The notes below the pieces were generated by a model. The model saw nothing but the letters and a program-made list of their open reading frames with translations, was not told the origin of the DNA and did not search any database. A stretch of 64,000 nt of DNA, from positions 434,001 through 498,000 of the forward strand of contig NBAY01000011.1 in the NCBI GenBank assembly GCA_002794775.1, written 5' to 3'. Position 1 is the first letter of the stretch; each line of letters begins with the position of its first letter. The position numbers and the translations under genes were made by a program. The stretch is from Porodaedalea pini (taxonomy: Eukaryota; Basidiomycota; Agaricomycetes; Hymenochaetales; Hymenochaetaceae). This document shows, one piece after another, positions 57,496-64,000 of the stretch.

Positions 57496-60400
57496 CGAAA
57501 GGCGGGGAAGTAGAGGAGAAGGAGAAGAAAGCGAGGCTGATTTATACGAGCGGCAGAAGGCGGCGGTCAGCGCACCCCGTGATCGTGACAGAAGTGTGAC
57601 TGTCGCGGGGCAGAGTCACGTCGTCGGCAAGAGGCGAGCACTGCACGAATGTTTTGAGAGTGAGGGGCGGTCAGTACTGGTGTTCTCTTATTATCTTATT
57701 GATTTATAGGAGGAGCAGCCTGCACGGACGTTCTAGTCACACGACGCCGCGGTCTCCGTGTTGCACTAGATGATGCTCATTTTGAGTCGACTCGGACTCG
57801 GACTCAGCACTGGCAACTCTCCTTGCTACACACCACATCCTTCCCAGCCTATCGCCAACAACACAGTCGCCCTCTGACCGTCCCTCGTGGCTCGCGACGC
57901 TTCTGCCGTCCCTCTAAAAACACTCATCTCCGCCTCAAACTCTCCTCCCCACCCTCTCTGCCGGCACAGTCCGCTCGCCGGCCGAAGTAGACGCGTCCCA
58001 CTCATCTTGGCAGCTCTGACCCGGTTCGTCATCCACCGAAGATCGAGCAAAATTAAGAATTAGCAAATACGGCGGACTCCTCGGCGATAATATTGCTCGC
58101 TTGTTTCTCTTCACCTCACCGTCTCGCGTTCCAATCTCGATGCTGATAGGGACGCCCACGCACGCACGCAGCCATCCAGCCATCCCGCCATCCAGGGGCA
58201 CCACTTGCTGACAAACAGTCTCTGCCAGTCTCCCGAAGCAGCAAATGTCTCCCGGCGCATCTTGTGCCTGGGCTCGCGCTTCTTTGCTTGGAGCATATGG
58301 ACCTCCTCCCCGGCGAGCACAGAACCGACCTGGCCCGGTCCAAGTCCTGGACACTGGACACGGGCTCGGACGCTGTAGCCCTGCATACCCTACGCAGTAC
58401 GTACCCGACCCGTGCTCTGTTCCCCTCCCTCGGGTCTTAATTATACAACCCACACCGCCCCATGTCTGCCGTCGACAGCGCAAAATGATGCGCATACCTG
58501 TTTCCCCCCCTACCCGACATCATCCTCTTGATCCACTCATCATTACCGCTTCTCGGCGACACATTTGTCTTGCATCCAGCCCACTTCTGACTCCAGTCGA
58601 TCAAAGAGTCGCAACCTACGTCCGGCAAAGCACGAAGTGCACATGTCTTCTTCATTCAATGTTTCAGTCGCGCTTGCATCCTTCTTTCTTTTTTCTTTCT
58701 GCGTCACATATTTCTTTTCATGTCTTGCAACTTCCTCTAAAAACAGATGCAAGATTCTTTTGCCTTGATTTACCTCGGTCGCGAGAGCCATCTATAGTCC
58801 GACGCACTCCCGTGGTGTGCGACAGTCGTGCGCGTTTCACTTACTTTCCGAGCATACGTGATTGCGCCATATCAGCGAAAGTACTGGCAGTAGTCGCGGG
58901 AGAACAAGCTTTGAGTGCGTCAGGCCCCACCTGCTGCGTGAACATGAGCGCGATAGGAAGCGCGCTTCGAACTGAGGCTAACTCAAGTTCGTGGTTGGCT
59001 GCGAATCATCTAACTCTGCTGTAGCGCATGCAATCACCCCTCGCGCGCCATACGGTGTACTGCGGAGCAAATGGTTGAGCATCCCGAGTCGGAGAGCGAA
59101 ACACTATGGAAAAAGGCCCGCCCCCGTGCTCGGTGGCTCTTGCGGACCTGCCTCCTGCCGCTGCGAAGACGATGCACTGTGAACAGGCATACCCAATGCA
59201 GTTGAGTTTTCTCCCTCTGTCTCCTCCGAACTTCCCCTCTCTGGCTTCTTGATTGCTAAAGGCTCTTATATCTTATCCTATAGGATACAAAAAGAACTCA
59301 CGAACTGCATGGAACGACCAGCAGATGGGAGCGCGCGTGTATTGGGTGATCGCTCTGCGGTTTGTCGCGAAAAGTCGCGATCGCGATAGAGCAGGAGGGT
59401 TGCCTCTCCATTGCACGCGGAGTAGCACTTGTGCAGTTATTCCATTCCTCTATAATAAGCACATTCTGACATAGCTTTTCGTCGACTCAAGAGTTCGGCC
59501 TTAGATGGAAATGAATTGCAGAGCGTTGATTGATAGACATACAATCTGGCAGCACATTCTGCATTCTCTCAAGCGTCGCATTCAGAACAAAATTTTTGCC
59601 TCTCTGACCACATGCTCAGCCCGACTGCAATCCGGAAGAAGGGACGCGCCGCCAATCTCTGCCCAATCCCCCGCCTCTTCCCCCCTCGTCTTCTCCCGCA
59701 ATACTCATGCAATCATTCAATGAAGAGCAGACCCTGCCGCCGTCACAATCCCCAGAGGCGTATCGCTGCCGGAGGCAAGTCCCCGCAGCCGCGGACCCGG
59801 TTACCCGGGCGCATGCTCAGCACCCGTTGTCCCGAACGCACGGCACCCACGGCGCACATGTCTCCCGTTCTCTCGGGCCGCCCCGCGTGAAAGAAACAGA
59901 CAGCAGAACGATCACCTCTCGGTCTAGGAAGCTCACGAAGGCGATCGAAGGATCTGTCTCCCATTGGCAGGGGCCCGCAGAACTGGCTGGACGCAATAAA
60001 GCGAGTGATTGAGTCCGATTGCGCTCTGGTTAGGAAACAGCCTTCACATTGACGGAAATCGGCTAGGACAAGCAATGAGCGTCGCGCTTCTCTTAGTCGA
60101 GTGTTCCTCTCCCCATCGTTCTTCTCTCATTTACCCATTGCCAAGCCCCGAACGCGTTCCCCCACTATATGTGCACGCGCTCGAGTCCCCAAAAGCCAAA
60201 GTCAAAAAGACTCCGGTTTTCTGACTCTCTGAGTCTGAATTGTATGGTAGATTCTTCTTTGCCTTCTCTCTTGTCCCTGCTCCTAAAGATCACCAAGTGG
60301 TATGGAGGACTACCGAACGCAGGAGAGTGAGCTCACGCCTACTCTCACACGACTCAGGTGTGCACGAGGGTGCAAGACGAGTATAGCCGCTGCAGAGCTT

Positions 60401-63400
60401 GTAATTGATAGGATGTCCAGATATTTTAACAAGCGAGAATATCGCCGTATATGGCCAATCTTGAAAGATAATTCCCAGCATGACGCGCCTGTAAAAAGCG
60501 AGTTGATAATAATAGGCGTTTTTAGACTTGCAGATAATTGTAGAGACGGCAGGACCTGTCCCATTTACAGCATTCCGCTGCTGAGAGTTGGGAGAATGTG
60601 ACAATTGTATATTGACGTGTGCAACATGCAACGCACCCCTTCTCTCTGTCAACAGATTACATTTCCTCCGCATTTGTTTTCCTACTCCAGAAATGATATT
60701 GCAATTTGGAAGCGTCGCCAATTTGTCGTTCCAGGCTACTGCGATTCAGTTTCGGAAGCGTCCTGCGATTTACGAGAGTTTTTGCAAGTGGTATCGAAGC
60801 AGCACATGTATGTATCATCGCGGCTCCTGATAGCTGTGCCAGGCACTGTCGGTGCATTTGAAATTTGAACGAATGAGCGAGCGCGTTCGCGTTTGCGCCT
60901 CTCGTGTACTAGCTCGCGGATCGAATTCCGGTCAAGTAATGCCTGCGCTTCTCACTGCCCCTTACAGTGAGTGATGGCAGCCACAACGGTAGTCGGGATT
61001 TTGAGGCATTCGTGGATTGCAAAAAGTTTTGAGCGCCGCCGGCGGTGAATCATTCCTCGTCCGATGCTGATTGTCAGTACCCGAGGCGAGTCGAGGCAAG
61101 ACGATACACAAATCGTGCTGACTACACCGCCATGCCGAACCTTTTTGCCCTGGGTGATGTGGCCGACAGGCGTTGCAGTATTGTTAATACGCATCGAAGA
61201 ATGAGATTTCTCCGGTATATGAAATGATGCGCCCACAATGCACTCCGTGCGGTACGTACTACGAATGCGCGCTCGATTTACTCCCGCAACAAATCGTAAG
61301 CGCCCGAGATGCTGACGCGGAGTGTTATGCCGAAGCCGTTTCGCCGTGGATCAGACATATCCTGTGCATAATTCAGACATAAGGCGAAACAAAACGCAGT
61401 CAGCCGAGGACTGTGTTGACTGCGCAGTGCTGGCTTTGACTGGAGCCTACAGTTGTTTCGCGCAGCTTCGCGCGATCTTGTTTCCGCTACGCAGACAGCA
61501 CTGCCTGCCCCGTCAATCCTCTGCCGATCTAGACGCGCCCACAGACTCATCTTATACTGGTCTATAATTATTCGGCTTAGACCCATTTGGACACTGCATT
61601 GGTGATGTTCTCTTGCTCCTAGGCGCACGGACAGGGCGGAAAACCTGTTCAGCGACATATCATACGCAGCGACGCACAAAGACATACACGTATAAGCAAC
61701 GGCCATCATCCGCCCGTCAGAAGTGCATTCAAAAAGAAGCACTGAAACGAGCGGGCAGTCAAAGCCTGCTAATGCGTCCGGACCAGCTCGGCACTCGGTT
61801 ATCTGCAGTATATGCAAGAAGGAACAAACGGAAGCCCGTCAGCGCCAATGATCAAAGTTCAGCTGCATGCCCCCTCCTGCTTGCTATGCAGTATTGAGTG
61901 GAGCTTCTTCTTCTCCGTTCAATATGCTTTTGTACGATATGCAGATCTCGTCGTTTGCCAGCGCGTTCGAAGTAGTAGCTTGTATTCCTGACTGTTGCTC
62001 ACAACCAAAGCTGCAGTCACCGACGGTGTGCACAGCCCTCCTTACATGGCAACCGATCTCTGCAACCTCCAAAGACTCGGTTACCGGGTAACAAAATTCA
62101 AAAACGTAGATCTCTCACCCTAAGTAAATTGGGCTCTGGGGGTCCGAAACTTTGTCTGAGGCCTCGCGTCAAATGCGCACACATCAGCAGGCATCATTTG
62201 GATCAAGCCATTGAGTCGAACACGCCAAATCCGAGGCGTACGGACATAAAGCGCTTCCCAACATGGGTTGGAGAAGTACTCAACTATAGAGAAAGGCTCC
62301 TCGTGATGAATGTCAAACAATTGCTCAAAGCTGCTACTGTTGGGACTTATTAATCTGTGTGCGAGGTAAGGGTCGATTTAACTGCAACGAACTGAACCTG
62401 AAATGAAGACACATGCAAAAGATAATCACGTATCAAAAGATATTGATGTGGAGAGTTCTCGTTTCTCGTTTCTTTGCTTGATATTGAGGAAAGGGTGAAA
62501 TGATGAATTCAGAAACTCATAGACTCGCCGGATAATGAACGTATCGTTCACTAATCGATGATGGTTTCTGAGGCGATGGTTTTCACTGGATTTGACTAGG
62601 ATGTCTTTGCTCTAGCTGAATTGTAGGAAACGGAGCCGTCAGTCAGGTAATGCAGAGCATTCTAACAATACGCACAATCTAACATATGCACTCCACATTC
62701 CGGCACATCACCCTGGAAACTCAGGCACTAGATGGGTTAGTAGACGTGACATTAGAAGACCGCTCATCTTCATCTGCGCTCGTCCGAATTGGTTCAATGA
62801 CCAAGTGAAGGCGGGCTCACAGGGAATGAGGCCGCTAAGATCTACATACATGACAAAAAATGTCGAGGTTAGAATTCGGAGGCACAAGCAGTCTGACAAG
62901 AACCAGTTGTCAACTGCGCGGGTGCGCGCCAAGAAGTTGGCAGCGAAGATGAGACGCCGTGTAGGCATGTGCTCCACGCAAGGCTTGAGAACGCGCAATT
63001 ATCCCCGCAGCAGCGTTAGCATGCATCAACGTCACCCCCTCCCAGATATTCTGCACCCGCCCCGCACATCCCGAAGCGACATGATTTGAGCGCAAATTGT
63101 CTCCACCAATCTGTTCCAACACGCAGAGCTCGTGCCGGTGCCATTTGTAGAAACGATACACCCACAGTTATCACTGGCCGCTACACAAAAAGCACGGACC
63201 CCAAGGTGACAGGAGCTTCGTGGCGCGATTCCAGATCCATCATGATCCATTGTGAAATGCTGACATTCCTCGATTTCTGCAGCCATGGAGACAGAGTCTG
63301 AAAGTTGCGCGTATGCAGGCGATATGAACGTGAGCACTCGCCTGCAAATACAGATCAGATCGAAAATGAAGACGATAAGAAATCCACGAAGAGATGTTTG

Positions 63401-64000
63401 TTTTCCCATACATGATAACCTTCACTGATAACATATAGCAGCAAATTGTCCCAAGTAAGTTGCAGGCCCATCCCATAAGATAGGTTGGAGCGAAGAGAGA
63501 ATCCACGACCGGTTAGAAGACGAATGAGACTTCGCCTATTTTTGCGAAGACGGTTGCTTCTCCAATATCGCAAGGTCAGGGGTCCACGTAGTCGCCGACT
63601 TTGTTCTACACTGAAGGCCGATGAGGAACTCGAATTTGCAACGCATAGGAACTCAAGCTCAACTCATCACCCCTGGCGCTCCAATTATGTCATCTGCTTC
63701 TTTCTGCACGCTGGGTAGTACAACTCAGAGCAAGCCTATGCTTCCCCGCATGATGAAATTCTGAAGAGTCGGAAAGTTTGCGTCTCGGCTATCCGGGAAT
63801 GCCACGTTCCCGACTTGTTCCTGAACGCTTGACATGGGGAAAATCGATATCTTCCTAGATGATAAGGAATCAGCATGCTTCGCGAGTCTGAGGCCATTTG
63901 AGACCATCGCTTTGCCATGAGAAGATGGACGCTTACAAGTAGTCGCAAACTCAGTGCGGGGAGTTGAGCGATAACAGATGTGTTCAAACTGGGATCAGAC
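57496..64000. other. 6.5 kb region at the right edge without a supported gene
   Basis: The first ~300 bp are the CSL promoter side and include GACTCG repeats at 57789-57806. Beyond that no exon chain with frame closure, no tRNA and no recognisable transposon fragment was found. A hydrophobic minus-strand stretch near 63240-63573 is too short and unlike any family I know. A gene whose main part lies beyond 64000 cannot be excluded. Confidence 0.45.
57789..57806. repeat. GACTCG/GACTCA repeat in the CSL upstream region
   Basis: Two GACTCG units and one GACTCA in tandem, next to the palindrome GAGTCGACTC at 57784-57793. Same motif family as the arrays beyond the CSL 3' end. Confidence 0.7.

Noticed and set aside
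58245..59024. 259-codon + strand open frame in the right gap
   Set aside because: Composition resembles random GC-rich DNA; no domain, no splice support.
63240..63573. Hydrophobic minus-strand stretch near the right edge
   Set aside because: Too short, no matching family recognised, no convincing exon chain.
1..64000. tRNA, rRNA, CRISPR arrays, transposase or reverse transcriptase genes
   Set aside because: Looked for conserved arm sequences, regular repeat-spacer arrays and catalytic motifs; none seen. Faint remnants could be missed by eye.

Overview
The window looks like the nuclear genome of a filamentous basidiomycete, most likely an Agaricomycete. Genes carry many 45-65 bp introns, including several exons under 30 nt. 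Gene spacing is tight and strand order alternates. The proteins include a fungal homeodomain regulator, a CSL-family (LAG-1) DNA-binding protein, a basidiomycete-type GT1 glycosyltransferase and a GH45/expansin-like secreted protein. Species cannot be fixed from sequence alone. Exon maps were built by hand from GT(GC)-AG signals and checked for frame closure. Start codons were set to ATG. Nothing has been checked against transcripts or databases.

Left part (1-24 kb): the 3' portion of a Wee1-type kinase; a 4.7 kb stretch without genes; a 976-aa homeodomain regulator; a RING/TRAF-type E3 ligase; a GT1 glycosyltransferase with an apparent one-base frameshift; the spliceosomal protein Snu23; and cytosolic isoleucyl-tRNA synthetase.

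Middle part (24-41.5 kb) is a dense housekeeping block: HOG-pathway MAPKK Pbs2; a ubiquitin-like/BAG co-chaperone; taspase-like threonine aspartase; Erd1-like EXS membrane protein; DEAD-box helicase Dbp7; ER cyclophilin B with a possible alternative membrane-anchored tail; a secreted GH45/expansin-like protein; Gcn5 acetyltransferase; and NAD-dependent formate dehydrogenase.

Right part (41.5-64 kb): a gene-poor stretch of about 5 kb with hairpins, short repeats and one weak two-exon gene candidate; an unrecognised 542-aa protein; the MYST acetyltransferase Esa1; an unrecognised membrane protein with no visible start codon; the CSL transcription factor; and 6.5 kb in which no gene could be supported.

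The genes do not form a metabolic cluster. They are mostly cell-cycle, stress, chromatin, RNA and protein-quality functions, several sharing short divergent promoters (DBP7/cypB, taspase/ERD1, GH45-like/GCN5, unknown/ESA1, PBS2/BAG). No mobile element, tRNA, rRNA or CRISPR array was identified. The most interesting signals are micro-exons in critical domains, three probable GC-AG introns, the GT1 frameshift, a possible dual-topology cyclophilin, and the repeats and palindromes of the gene-poor regions.
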